A DNA stretch of 64,000 bases, taken from Bin103 sp002238925. Lineage in GTDB: Bacteria; Spirochaetota; Spirochaetia; SZUA-6; Bin103. Below the pieces are notes generated by a model. The model was not told the origin of the DNA and ran no database searches. It was given only the letters and a program-made list of their open reading frames with translations. Location: positions 2,480,001-2,544,000 of the forward strand of contig OZ242313.1 of NCBI GenBank assembly GCA_965208065.1. The letters run 5' to 3'. This document shows, piece after piece, positions 53,875 to 62,619 of this stretch (positions are counted from its first letter, which is position 1; each line of letters opens with the position of its first letter). The translations under genes and the position numbers were made by a program.

Positions 53875-54651
53875 ATGCAACAGGTCAAGGTGGCGGTCGT
53901 TACCGGCGCCGGCAGCGGAGTAGGGCAAGCCGCCGCGGTCACCCTGTACCGCAATGGCTACGCCGTGGTGGCGGCCGGGCGTCGCGAGGCGGCGTTGCAG
54001 GACACCGTGGCGCAGATGTCCGCGGCCTGGAACGGCCCGGCCGGCGATGCGCCGGGAAAGCTGGCCGTATCCACCGACGTGAGCTCGCAGGCTTCGGTGC
54101 GGGCATTGTTCACCGCGGCAAGAGAGGCGTACGGGCGGGTCGACCTGCTGTTCAACAACGCCGGGATCGGCGCCCCCGCGGTGCCGCTGGAGGATCTTGA
54201 GCTGGCGGACTGGCAGCGCGTGGTAGACACCAACCTCACCGGGTCGTTCCTGTGCACCCAGGAAGCGGTCAGGATCATGAAGGCGCAGGATCCGCGCGGC
54301 GGACGCATCATCAACAACGGATCCATCTCCGCGCACGTGCCGCGGCCCAACTCGGTGGCCTACACCGCCACCAAGCACTCCATCACCGGGCTGACCAAGG
54401 CCACGGCGCTGGACGGGCGCAACGTCGAAATCACCTGCGGCCAGATCGACATCGGCAATGCCGGTACGCCAATGACCGCGCGCATGGCTGATGGGGTCCG
54501 GCAGCCGAACGGCACCACCATGGTGGAGCCTACCATGGACGTGCAGCACGTGGCCGACGCGGTGCTGTACATGGCGAACCTGCCGCTCGACACGAACGTA
54601 CCGTTCCTGACCGTGATGGCGAACAAGATGCCCTACATCGGCCGCGGCTGA
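53875..54651 (+). CDS. Short-chain dehydrogenase/reductase
   Basis: A 258-residue classical SDR: VVTGAGSGVGQAAAVTL (TGxxxGxG), LLFNNAGIG (NNAG), NNGSISAH with catalytic Ser, and YTATK (YxxxK). The C-terminal part differs from the common SDR end in lacking the GGxxxL strand, so it belongs to a distinct subgroup. The start has a very strong AAGGAGGA. The stop is 16 bp before the URO-D-like gene; the two are likely co-transcribed. Confidence 0.88.
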   Translation: MQQVKVAVVTGAGSGVGQAAAVTLYRNGYAVVAAGRREAALQDTVAQMSAAWNGPAGDAPGKLAVSTDVSSQASVRALFTAAREAYGRVDLLFNNAGIGAPAVPLEDLELADWQRVVDTNLTGSFLCTQEAVRIMKAQDPRGGRIINNGSISAHVPRPNSVAYTATKHSITGLTKATALDGRNVEITCGQIDIGNAGTPMTARMADGVRQPNGTTMVEPTMDVQHVADAVLYMANLPLDTNVPFLTVMANKMPYIGRG

Positions 54652-54667
54652 GCGAGGCGGCGAATCG

Positions 54668-55774
54668 GTGGAGTCCGCGCGTCCGTACGACGAACTGGTC
54701 AGCTACATCGCGCTGTCGGCACCCGCGACGCGGCGCCCCGGCACCGGCGATGAGCCGTTTCTGCGCCCCGAGTTCGGCTTCACGCCCAAGTGGTACCGCG
54801 ACGCCGTGGGGGTCGACTTCGGCACGCGCTGGCACACCGATCCGGGATACCGGCGCAGCGCATTGGTGAAGATGGCGCGCGAGGTGCGGCGCCGCTTTCC
54901 GTTGCTGCCGATCGGCCAGGTGGAGGATCCGGAGGCGCCCACCGATCTGCTGACCGGCATCTACGGCGCCTCGTTCGTGGCGCTGTTGTACGGCATCCCG
55001 ATCGAGTACCAGGAAGACAACTGGCCATGGAGTGCGCGCGAGCACCTCGACGGCGAGGCGGTGGACCGGCTCGAGCCGCCCGACCTGGAGAGCAGCGCGC
55101 CGTTCGCGGAGCTGATGGGGCAGCTGGACTGGATCGAGCGCGAGACCGGCACCGTGCGCGGCTACCTCAACTGGCAGGGCGTGCTCAACAGCGCGTACCG
55201 CATCCGCGGCGAGGATCTGTTCCTGGAGATGGTGCGCGAGCCGAACCGCGTGCACCACCTGCTGTCATGTGTTGTGGAGACGATGATCGAGGGTGCGCAG
55301 CGGCTGTACGCGCGGCAGCGCGAGGCGGGCGTCGACAACCGCCACTTCACGGTGAGCAACTGCCTGGTGAACATGGTGTCACCCAAGCACTACGAGGAGT
55401 TCCTGCTGGCGCACGACCGCCGCATCGCCGAGTCCTTCGGCCTGATCGGCATTCACAACTGCGCCTGGAACGCCAATCCCTACCTGGACCACTACGCCTC
55501 AGTGCCCGACGTCGCCTATGTCGACATGGGGCTGGACTCCGACCTGCCCAAGGCCCGCTCGCTGTTCCCTGCCGGCCGCCGCGCGCTGATGTACACGCCG
55601 ATGGAAGTACGCGACAAGACCAGCGAGCAACTGCGTGCCGACCTGGAACAGATCGCCCGTCAGTACGGCCCCTGCGACCTGGTGTTCGCCGACATCGAGT
55701 CGGGCACTCCGGACGAGCGCGTGCTGGAGCTGGCCCGCATGTGCGACGAAATCAGCACCGCCAACGAACCGTAG
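54668..55774 (+). CDS. Uroporphyrinogen decarboxylase (URO-D)-family protein
   Basis: A 368-residue TIM-barrel protein with URO-D superfamily features: FLRPEFGFTPKWYRDAVGVDFG at the start, GVLNSAYRIRGEDLFLEM, and VSPKHYEEFLLAHDRRIAESFGLIGIHNCA (a metal-binding His-Asn-Cys strand as in corrinoid or cobalamin methyltransferases). True HemE residues are not conserved, so a methyltransferase or decarboxylase on another substrate is more likely. The GTG at 54668 is used; it has no strong Shine-Dalgarno and is probably coupled to the upstream SDR. Confidence 0.75.
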   Translation: MESARPYDELVSYIALSAPATRRPGTGDEPFLRPEFGFTPKWYRDAVGVDFGTRWHTDPGYRRSALVKMAREVRRRFPLLPIGQVEDPEAPTDLLTGIYGASFVALLYGIPIEYQEDNWPWSAREHLDGEAVDRLEPPDLESSAPFAELMGQLDWIERETGTVRGYLNWQGVLNSAYRIRGEDLFLEMVREPNRVHHLLSCVVETMIEGAQRLYARQREAGVDNRHFTVSNCLVNMVSPKHYEEFLLAHDRRIAESFGLIGIHNCAWNANPYLDHYASVPDVAYVDMGLDSDLPKARSLFPAGRRALMYTPMEVRDKTSEQLRADLEQIARQYGPCDLVFADIESGTPDERVLELARMCDEISTANEP

Positions 55775-55863
55775 ACCAATCAACGAACCGGCACGCCACT
55801 CCCGGGACGCGTCAGGAGCGGACACCGGTCCGTAAGGCTGCGGCGAACTGCTGTCGCTGTCGC

Positions 55864-56358
55864 TCAGTTTCCCGCCCAGTTGGGGACGGAGAGGCCGTCC
55901 ACGATGGGCAGAGCGCGTTGCAGCTCGGCGCCTGAAAGCGCGGGCACCTCAGCCGCGGCGGCGTTTTCCTCGATCTGGGCAACTGTCTTGGCGCCGGCGA
56001 TCACGCAGTTGGTGCCGGGGTGGTCGAGGGTGAAGCGCAGCGCGGCCTGCGGCATGGTGCGTCGCTCGGCGAGGAACGCCAGTTCCGGCAGTCGCCGGAA
56101 GGCACGCACCGTAGCGGCGCGCGAGAACCGCTCGCGGCGCACGTCGTCGTCCGGCAACTCCCAGTTGGCAAAGTACTTGCCGCTGAGCATGCCCTTCGCC
56201 ATGGGCACCCGGATCAGGGTTCCCATACCGGCTCTGCGGGCGTAATCGAGGGTTGCGGCTCCCTGGCGCTCTATCAGGTTGTAGCCCACCTGCAGCACGT
56301 CCACGTCGCCGAATGCGGCAAGAGACCGGATCGCCGCACCTCCCGTTGGCCACACCAT
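55864..56358 (-). pseudogene. Aldo/keto reductase, 5'-truncated
   Basis: The minus-strand frame encodes only the C-terminal half of an aldo/keto reductase: DVDVLQVGYNLIERQG, RRAGMGTLIRVPMAKGMLSGKY, AALRFTLDHPGTNCVIAGAKTVAQIEENAAA. The first 150 or so residues, including the Asp-Tyr-Lys-His catalytic set, are missing, and the frame is bounded by the start of the divergent Gfo gene. It could be a deletion scar. An ATG at 56358 could still allow a 164-residue product. Confidence 0.7.
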
Positions 56359-56441
56359 ACCCGAGGTGGCCGGCGACCGAACAACCGCCGCGGCTGACAC
56401 TGCCGCGGCGCGGCGCGTAGAATTGGCACCATGGTATCGCC

Positions 56442-57464
56442 ATGGTAAACGACGCACCGGAGCTCAGGTTGGCCTTCGTCGGCTGCGGCCGCATCGCCGG
56501 CTTTCATCTCGACGGCATCGAGCAGGCGGCACAGCGTACCCGGGTGACCGCGGCCGTGGACCCCGACGCCAACGCCGCCGCGGCCATCGCCGCCCGCACC
56601 GGGGCGCAAACCTACGCCTCCCTGGAGCGGGCGCTCGCCGTCGGAGACTTCGACGCCGTCGACATCATGGTGCCGCATGACCTGCACGAGGACTTGGCGA
56701 CCCGGGCCTTCGCTGCGGGCAAGCACGTGCTGCTGGAGAAGCCGATGGCGCTGACGCTGGACGCCTGCACGCGCATCCAGGAGGCGGCCCGCCGCGCCGG
56801 CACCGTGTTCATGGTGGCGGAAAACTCGCAGTACTGGCCCGACGTGGTGCGGGCCCGCGACCTTCTGGCCTCCGGCGCCATCGGCGAGCCGGTCACGGCG
56901 CGTGCCTCGTTCGAGGCGCTGCACGATCCGTTCTGGTACCCGGGCGACTCCTGGCGTTACGAGGTGGCGCGCACCGGCGGCGGCGTGGTGGTGGACGGCG
57001 GCGCGCACTGGATCCGCCCGCTGCGCATGTGGCTGGGCGAAGTGGACGAGGTGGTGGCCACCACCGGCCGGGTGGTGCCGGTGATGCAGGGCGAGTCGCT
57101 CGCCCACGCGCTGCTGCGCTTCCAGTCCGGGGTGGTGGCGAGCTTCCAGGCGATTACCCACGACGCGCCGCTGTGGGCGGGACCATGGTGGCGTCTCACC
57201 GGTACGGCGGGCGAAATCGTGATCCACAGCGGCTTCGACGGCGGCATGACCCTGGTCGACCGGCAGCACCCGCTGGGCCGCCCGATCGCCGGAGAGCACG
57301 GTTATGCGGCGTCATTCGCGCCCGAGCTGGCAGATTTCGAAGCGGCGGTGCTGGATGGCAAGCCGCCGGAGGCGCCGCCGGAGGCGTCGCTCGGCGAACT
57401 GCGCACCGCGCTGGCAATCTACCGCTCGGCGGCGTCGGGCACCTGGGAGAGAGTCTGGCAGTAA
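56442..57464 (+). CDS. Gfo/Idh/MocA family oxidoreductase
   Basis: A 340-residue NAD(P)-dependent dehydrogenase: AFVGCGRIAGFHLDGI (Rossmann), VDIMVPHDLHEDLATRAF, GKHVLLEKPMALTLDAC (catalytic EKP), and GGGVVVDGGAHWIRPLRMWLG (conserved His). It differs from the Gfo protein at 39683 in the substrate region. ATG at 56442. Substrates of this family are sugars or inositols. Confidence 0.88.
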   Translation: MVNDAPELRLAFVGCGRIAGFHLDGIEQAAQRTRVTAAVDPDANAAAAIAARTGAQTYASLERALAVGDFDAVDIMVPHDLHEDLATRAFAAGKHVLLEKPMALTLDACTRIQEAARRAGTVFMVAENSQYWPDVVRARDLLASGAIGEPVTARASFEALHDPFWYPGDSWRYEVARTGGGVVVDGGAHWIRPLRMWLGEVDEVVATTGRVVPVMQGESLAHALLRFQSGVVASFQAITHDAPLWAGPWWRLTGTAGEIVIHSGFDGGMTLVDRQHPLGRPIAGEHGYAASFAPELADFEAAVLDGKPPEAPPEASLGELRTALAIYRSAASGTWERVWQ

Positions 57465-57494
57465 GCAAAGCCCGGCAGTGGGAAGCCGCGTGCG

Positions 57495-59924
57495 CTAATC
57501 GGGCAACTCCGCTGCGATGATCGGCTCGCTCCGGATGTCGTCAACCACGTGCACCTCTAACGCGGCAGACTGAGGCGTGAGGAGTGACACTGACGTCTCG
57601 GGCAGCGTGATGGTGGCGCCCACAGCGGCATTCACGGTGTAACCGAGGTCCTCCAGCGCCCCGACCGTCACCGTGCTGAGCGGAACGGCCTGTACGGGGA
57701 TCCCGGTCGACATCAACTCCGGTCCGAAGACCGAATCGCGCCAGTGCGCATCGCGGGCGCGGAATCTGGTCCTTGTCACGGCGTTGTCCAACGGAACCTT
57801 GCCCCCCATATAGGTGTTACCAGGCAGTGCGTCGAATGCAGACACTGCTTGCCGCCCGGCGAAGTGGGTATCGGGCGGCGCATCCCCCGGGCTCACGAAG
57901 TACGCCGAATTCCTTACCAGGTCGCGCCATTGGGCGATGGTGCCGAATCCCAGCACGTGCCCGATCCCGTGCTTGGCGTACTCGGTCGGTAGCACGGTGT
58001 CCGCCACGCCGAAGTCGTCCTCGTCCAGAATCACCCGGCCGAGCGCCGGAAGACCGTCGCTTCGCGTTACGCACGGCCCCGAGAGCGAGTGCGAATTGCC
58101 CGGGCCGTCGATGTGCCGAACAGCGATCTCAACCTTCAGGTCATCGATAAGGCCCCCGAACGCGGTTGAACCGCCCGGCGGGTCACCGCTGCGCTGGCAC
58201 GTCCACCCGGAATTGATGATGGGCAGCCGAGGCAGATCGCCGGTGACGACGTCCTCCCACTTGTCGGCAGCGCTCATGATTGCCGTCTTCTGGTCCATGC
58301 TGAGTCGTTGGTCGAGATACTCCAACTCGATCTGGAACCCGGACTTGTCGGGCCCGATCAGCCAGAGAAAGAGGTCGTAATGGTGCGCGCGCGGCGCTGT
58401 TACGAACACGTAGGCGTAATCCGTATTCGCTGCGACATGGTACGAGTCGAAGTGATCCTCATTCGACGACGTATACCCGGTGGTCTCGATCCTGACGACC
58501 GAACTCTGGACGAAGGGGCCTGCCTTGCCGTGGTCGGTGGCCACCAGCAACTCGCGGTCGCTCATCACGGCAACCTTGAACACGTCCACGTCTGCGCTCC
58601 CCTCGATGCGCCCCGCGATGACGGTCCTCGGCGTCACGGTCATCGCGGTCTCGCGGGTGTCTCCCTCGGCGTCGTCGTCGTCCTCGATCGTCCCGGATGC
58701 CGAGGCAACGCTCAGAACCGCGTTCACCGGGGCGCTCAATATCACAAAGAACAATTCCACGAGATCGTCGATCCGATCGTCCTGCACAATCGGCACGTCG
58801 ATTGTGCGGGTCAGGTGTGGATCGTTGGCGCCGAAGGTCAACCGGCCGCTGGTGTGCTGGTAGTCAGTTGCCGGTTTGGCACTGAAGCCACTGGTTTCGT
58901 AGGAAACCGTCACCTCCCGGTCGCTCATGCGGTTCAGTGTCACCGTGAACCGCATGGGTCCGTCGCCCTCGCTTGCTCTGCTATTGGCGATGGTGAGGGT
59001 GGGCAGGTCCACGCCGGGTTGCCTCTCGGCATTGCGATTGTCGACGATCGTGCCGATGGCCTCGGCATCGCCGAGTGCCGCGTTCATCGGCGAGTGCAGC
59101 GACACCGAAAAAACCTCGTCCGGTTCGTCTTCGCCGTCAGCGGCGATCGGCACGATGATACTCTGCTCCAGGGGCTCGCCGGGGACGAAGGTCAACACGC
59201 CGGCGGTATCGGCGTAGTCCGATCCCGAACTGCTCGACGCCGTCGCGTCCTTGGTCTCGTAGGACACCGAAACCACCTGCTCTTTCGCCCGTGCGAGCAG
59301 TACCTGGAACGACATGCTGCCGGCGTTTTCGGCCGCGGCGGCGTCCTGGATCGCAAGCACGGGTATCTCGTCCTCTTGGGTAACGGTGCCGTTGCCGACG
59401 CCGCTGCCGTGCGTCGTGGACGGCGGCTCCACCAACGTCACGGTCGCCGGTGTGTTGTCCACCGCGGCCGATTCACCGGTCGTCGTTGCAGCGTGCTCGA
59501 GTTGCACGACAATCGTCTCCAGCTCCTCGGGTTCTTCGTCCGCGCGTGTGACGATCGTGAACCGGGCCTGCGAAGCGCCGGCGGCGAGCGTGACCGTACC
59601 GGACGGAGCGGTGTAGTCGGACCCCGCGCGTGCCGTCCCCGAGACGGTGTATGCCACCGCCACCGGAGCTCCGCTCGGCGTCTCGGAAGCAGTCACGGTA
59701 AAGGGAGCGCCGTCGCCTTCGACCACGGCCGGCACGTCCGCTTCTATTGCGATGCCCACCGCAGCGGCGTCCGGCGGCTGCGGAGTCGCCGTTTCCGAAC
59801 TCTCCTGCTGGTTGTTGGTTCGGGACACCGCCGAGCTACAACCGATCACGGAACCGGCAAGAACGACAACGAGAACGAGAACAGACAACAACCGTGAACG
59901 GCGCCGTGCATCAGATACCTTCAT
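57495..59924 (-). CDS. Calx-beta lipoprotein with leishmanolysin-like (M8-type) domain lacking the catalytic Glu
   Basis: An 809-residue exported protein. The signal sequence ends in VIGC, so Cys29 is probably lipidated. Three Calx-beta repeats follow (about 57-165, 187-295, 307-415), each with the SDYT or ATDY and D(E/D)xPEE acidic calcium-binding pattern. A pre-peptidase-like beta domain (420-540) leads to a metalloprotease-like C-terminus: His652-Gly-Ile-Gly-His656 where HExxH is expected, LGFG after it, and third-ligand His727 in AHWRDSVFGPELM. The Glu is Gly653 (GGG, one base from GAG), so proteolysis is doubtful. ATG 59924 has GGAG upstream. Confidence 0.82.
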   Translation of the reverse strand: MKVSDARRRSRLLSVLVLVVVLAGSVIGCSSAVSRTNNQQESSETATPQPPDAAAVGIAIEADVPAVVEGDGAPFTVTASETPSGAPVAVAYTVSGTARAGSDYTAPSGTVTLAAGASQARFTIVTRADEEPEELETIVVQLEHAATTTGESAAVDNTPATVTLVEPPSTTHGSGVGNGTVTQEDEIPVLAIQDAAAAENAGSMSFQVLLARAKEQVVSVSYETKDATASSSSGSDYADTAGVLTFVPGEPLEQSIIVPIAADGEDEPDEVFSVSLHSPMNAALGDAEAIGTIVDNRNAERQPGVDLPTLTIANSRASEGDGPMRFTVTLNRMSDREVTVSYETSGFSAKPATDYQHTSGRLTFGANDPHLTRTIDVPIVQDDRIDDLVELFFVILSAPVNAVLSVASASGTIEDDDDAEGDTRETAMTVTPRTVIAGRIEGSADVDVFKVAVMSDRELLVATDHGKAGPFVQSSVVRIETTGYTSSNEDHFDSYHVAANTDYAYVFVTAPRAHHYDLFLWLIGPDKSGFQIELEYLDQRLSMDQKTAIMSAADKWEDVVTGDLPRLPIINSGWTCQRSGDPPGGSTAFGGLIDDLKVEIAVRHIDGPGNSHSLSGPCVTRSDGLPALGRVILDEDDFGVADTVLPTEYAKHGIGHVLGFGTIAQWRDLVRNSAYFVSPGDAPPDTHFAGRQAVSAFDALPGNTYMGGKVPLDNAVTRTRFRARDAHWRDSVFGPELMSTGIPVQAVPLSTVTVGALEDLGYTVNAAVGATITLPETSVSLLTPQSAALEVHVVDDIRSEPIIAAELPD

Positions 59925-59946
59925 AGACCGCTCCTGACGCAAAATA

Positions 59947-59990
59947 AACTACACGTTCAAGAACAATCAACTACACGTTCAAGAATAATC
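59947..59990. repeat. 22 bp tandem repeat (two copies)
   Basis: The unit starting AACTACACGTTCAAGAA occurs at 59947-59968 and 59969-59990 with one mismatch. It lies about 25-65 bp upstream of the lipoprotein start, where a regulator might bind twice. Confidence 0.8.
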
Positions 59991-60308
59991 AACGAAAACA
60001 AGAACGTTGATGCGTTACGAACGCCGCGTGCCGGTGTCGTGTGCAGGCAATGGCGTGAGCAGACGCTCCACCGATATGGGGCTCGGTGGAGGCCGGGACG
60101 ATCAAGGACGAGGCAGGAATTGGAAGAGCAGGAAAGAAGGTAGGGAGCTCGCCGGACCTACAGAGCTCAAACTCGCCACCTCCCCGATTGCCGGGAAGCG
60201 CGAGTAGGTAGATCGATTAACGATCGTCTGTGGCCGCTTCAGCGGCCCTCGTATTGTCCATCGGCCCAAGATCCCCCTCAGGTCAGGTTTGGAAACTGCA
60301 AGGTGGCT

Positions 60309-60322
60309 TCTCCGATCGGAGA
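60309..60322. promoter_or_regulatory. Perfect 14 bp palindrome upstream of mannonate dehydratase
   Basis: TCTCCGATCGGAGA, 110 bp before the uxuA start. It could be an operator for a sugar-acid regulator, but such palindromes also occur by chance. Confidence 0.3.
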
Positions 60323-60431
60323 GAGGTCCGGCGAAGCTCCCTACTGTCATCAATCCTACCACACCCGATTGACGCTTGCAAGGTGTTTTTTACCGCCGTC
60401 TGCGCTACGGTAGGGGCCCGGGAGGTGTCCT

Positions 60432-61409
60432 GTGCGGGATCGGAATGAAATGCGGATCGGGCTTGGCCAGTTTAGCGAGCTCACCGACGAGAAGCTGGCG
60501 TTCATCAAGCAGCTTGGCGCCGACGACTTCCTGATGAACACGCCCCAACTGCCCGGCGGGCAGCGCTGGGAGTACGACGATCTGCTGGCGCTGCGGCAAC
60601 GGGCGGATGCGGCGGAGTTGCGCCTGATGTGCCTGGAGAACGTGCCGGTACGCTTCTACGACCGGGCGATGCTCGGGCTGCCGGGCCGCGACGAGCAGAT
60701 CGCCCACATGCAGGCCACCATCCGCAACATGGGCCGCGCCGGCATCCCGATCCTCGGCTACCACTGGATGCCCAACCAGGTGTGGCGCACGCCCGGCCTG
60801 GCGCCGTTGCGGGGTGGGGCGGGCGCCACCCGGTTCGATATGGCAGAGCACGCCGACGCTCCGCTCACCCACGGCCGCGTGTTCAGCGAAGAAGAGATGT
60901 GGGACAACTACGAGTACTACATGAGCCGGGTGCTGCCGGTGGCCGAGGAGGCGGGGGTGACGCTGGCGGTGCACCCCGATGATCCGCCGGTGCCGTCGCT
61001 TGGCGGGGTGGCGCGCATCTTCCGCAACTTCGCCGGCTTCCGGCGCGCCATCGATACCTTCGACAGCCCCAATCATGGCCTCGACTTCTGTATGGGCTGC
61101 TGGTCGGAGATGGGGCCGGACGGCGTGCTCGATGCGGTGCGCCACTTCGGCGGCCGCGGGCGCATCGTGTACGTGCACTTCCGCGACGTGCAGGGCCAGG
61201 TGCCGTGCTTCAACGAGTGCTTCATCGACGAAGGAAACGTCGACACCTTCGCCGTGGTGCAGGCGCTGCTCGAGGTGGGCTTCGGCGGCTTTCTGATTAC
61301 CGACCACGTGCCGCGCATGGTGGACGACACCGACTGGGGCCACCGCGGCCGCGCCTATGCCATCGGCTACATCCGCGCCCTGATCGACGTGGCCCGCCGC
61401 GCCGCGTAG
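60432..61409 (+). CDS. uxuA: D-mannonate dehydratase (UxuA family)
   Basis: A 325-residue TIM-barrel enzyme that dehydrates D-mannonate to 2-keto-3-deoxygluconate. Family segments: VHPDDPPVPSLGG (metal/substrate His), GLDFCMGCWSEMG (Cys ligand), IVYVHFRDVQG (His ligand) and ITDHVPRM (Asp/His near the C-terminus). It is somewhat shorter than E. coli UxuA (394 residues), as in the small subgroup. The GTG at 60432 is preferred because GGGAGG lies 6 nt upstream; ATG 60450 is an alternative. It fits hexuronate catabolism with the nearby dehydrogenases. Confidence 0.88.
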   Translation: MRDRNEMRIGLGQFSELTDEKLAFIKQLGADDFLMNTPQLPGGQRWEYDDLLALRQRADAAELRLMCLENVPVRFYDRAMLGLPGRDEQIAHMQATIRNMGRAGIPILGYHWMPNQVWRTPGLAPLRGGAGATRFDMAEHADAPLTHGRVFSEEEMWDNYEYYMSRVLPVAEEAGVTLAVHPDDPPVPSLGGVARIFRNFAGFRRAIDTFDSPNHGLDFCMGCWSEMGPDGVLDAVRHFGGRGRIVYVHFRDVQGQVPCFNECFIDEGNVDTFAVVQALLEVGFGGFLITDHVPRMVDDTDWGHRGRAYAIGYIRALIDVARRAA

Positions 61410-61466
61410 CGCGCGGCGGGTGCGGAGCGCGCAGGCCGGTGCCGCCGGCGCACGCGCCCCGCTGCT

Positions 61467-62543
61467 TCAGTCCATGATCAGCACGCTGCGCGCCACGTCG
61501 CCTTCGGCGAGCGATGCGAACGCATCGTTGACCCGCTCGAGCGGCAGTTGCCTGCTGACCAGTTCGTCCAGCATCAGCTTGCCTTCGCGGTACAGCGCCA
61601 GGATGCGCAGAAAGTCGACGTGCGTTCTGGCGCTGCCGTAGAAGGAGCCGATCACGGTGCGCTCGAAGAACAGGTCGCGCGCGTCGAACTGGACCGCGGT
61701 GTTCAGCGGCGCGTGGCCGACCCACACGGTCGTGCCGCGCCGCCGCGTGCAGCGGACGCTCTGCGAGTAGGGCGCGGAGGCCACGCCGATCGCCTCGAAC
61801 GCGTAGTGCACGCCCTCGCCGCCGGTCAGTTCCAGGATTGCCTCCACTGGATCGTTGTCCGCGGCGTTGACGGTGTGCGTCGCCCCGAAGCGCCGGCCCA
61901 GCTCCAGTTTGTTGTCGCGCAGGTCGACGGCGATGATCATCTCGGCTCCCGCCACGCGTGCGCCCTGGATGCAGTTCAGCCCCACGCCGCCGCAGCCGAA
62001 CACCGCAACCGTGCTGCCCGCCCGTACCCGCGCCGTGTTGACGGCCGCTCCGTAGCCGGTCATCACCCCGCAGCCGATCAGGGCCGCCTGGGCGAACGGA
62101 ATCTCCTTCGGCATCACCACCGGGGCGGACTCCGGCACCACCGTGTGGGTGGCGAAGGTACCGGTATCGGTAAAGCGGTGCAGCGGTTCGCCGCCCACGC
62201 TGCCGCGCTGGCCGGTCGACGGCGGCGCCGTGCACAGGTTGGGCCAGCCGTGCTGACACATCTCGCAGATGCCGCAGTTGGTGCGCCACGCCAGAATCAC
62301 GTGGTCGTCCGGCTTCACCGCGGTCACGCCCGCGCCCACTTCCTGCACCACGCCGGCGCCCTCGTGGCCGAGCACCAGGGGCAGCCCATAGTCGCCCCAG
62401 TCTCCCTTGAGCGCGTGCCAGTCGGAGTGGCACACGCCGCTGGCCTTCAGATTCACCAGCACCTCCCCGGCGCGCGGACCGCCGAGCTCTATTCCTTCGA
62501 TGGTCAACTCGCGGTTGAACCCGTGCATGATCGCAGCTTTCAT
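61467..62543 (-). CDS. Zinc-dependent alcohol dehydrogenase (class III-like)
   Basis: A 358-residue MDR enzyme with catalytic zinc residues in GVCHSDWHALKGDWG and GHEGAGVVQEVGAGV, the structural-zinc Cys quartet (NCGICEMCQHGWPNLC), and Rossmann segment VAVFGCGGVGLNCIQGARVAGA. The arrangement is that of class III/NAD-dependent ADHs (formaldehyde or long-chain alcohol). ATG 62543 has GGAGG at 5 nt. Substrate unknown; it may oxidise a sugar-derived alcohol. Confidence 0.9.
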   Translation of the reverse strand: MKAAIMHGFNRELTIEGIELGGPRAGEVLVNLKASGVCHSDWHALKGDWGDYGLPLVLGHEGAGVVQEVGAGVTAVKPDDHVILAWRTNCGICEMCQHGWPNLCTAPPSTGQRGSVGGEPLHRFTDTGTFATHTVVPESAPVVMPKEIPFAQAALIGCGVMTGYGAAVNTARVRAGSTVAVFGCGGVGLNCIQGARVAGAEMIIAVDLRDNKLELGRRFGATHTVNAADNDPVEAILELTGGEGVHYAFEAIGVASAPYSQSVRCTRRRGTTVWVGHAPLNTAVQFDARDLFFERTVIGSFYGSARTHVDFLRILALYREGKLMLDELVSRQLPLERVNDAFASLAEGDVARSVLIMD

Positions 62544-62619
62544 CGTGGCCTCCGGGCGCCACATTGGCACATCCGGCTTACCGCGTCAGCCGCGACGGTG
62601 TCCGGCGTACCCGCCAAGG

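Larger units (their letters stand above)
59925..60431. other. Intergenic region between divergent lipoprotein and mannonate dehydratase genes
   Basis: About 507 bp without a believable gene. It contains a 22 bp tandem repeat next to the lipoprotein start, a 16 bp hairpin GGCCGCTTCAGCGGCC at 60232-60247 and a 14 bp palindrome at 60309-60322. The first 80 bp are markedly A+T rich and probably hold the lipoprotein promoter. Confidence 0.5.

Noticed and set aside
60007..60207. 66-codon open frame in the gap before mannonate dehydratase
   Set aside because: Low-complexity Arg/Gly/Lys composition, no ribosome binding site, no recognisable pattern.
60232..60247. GGCCGCTTCAGCGGCC as a terminator
   Set aside because: A good small hairpin but no T tract on either strand and no gene ending nearby.
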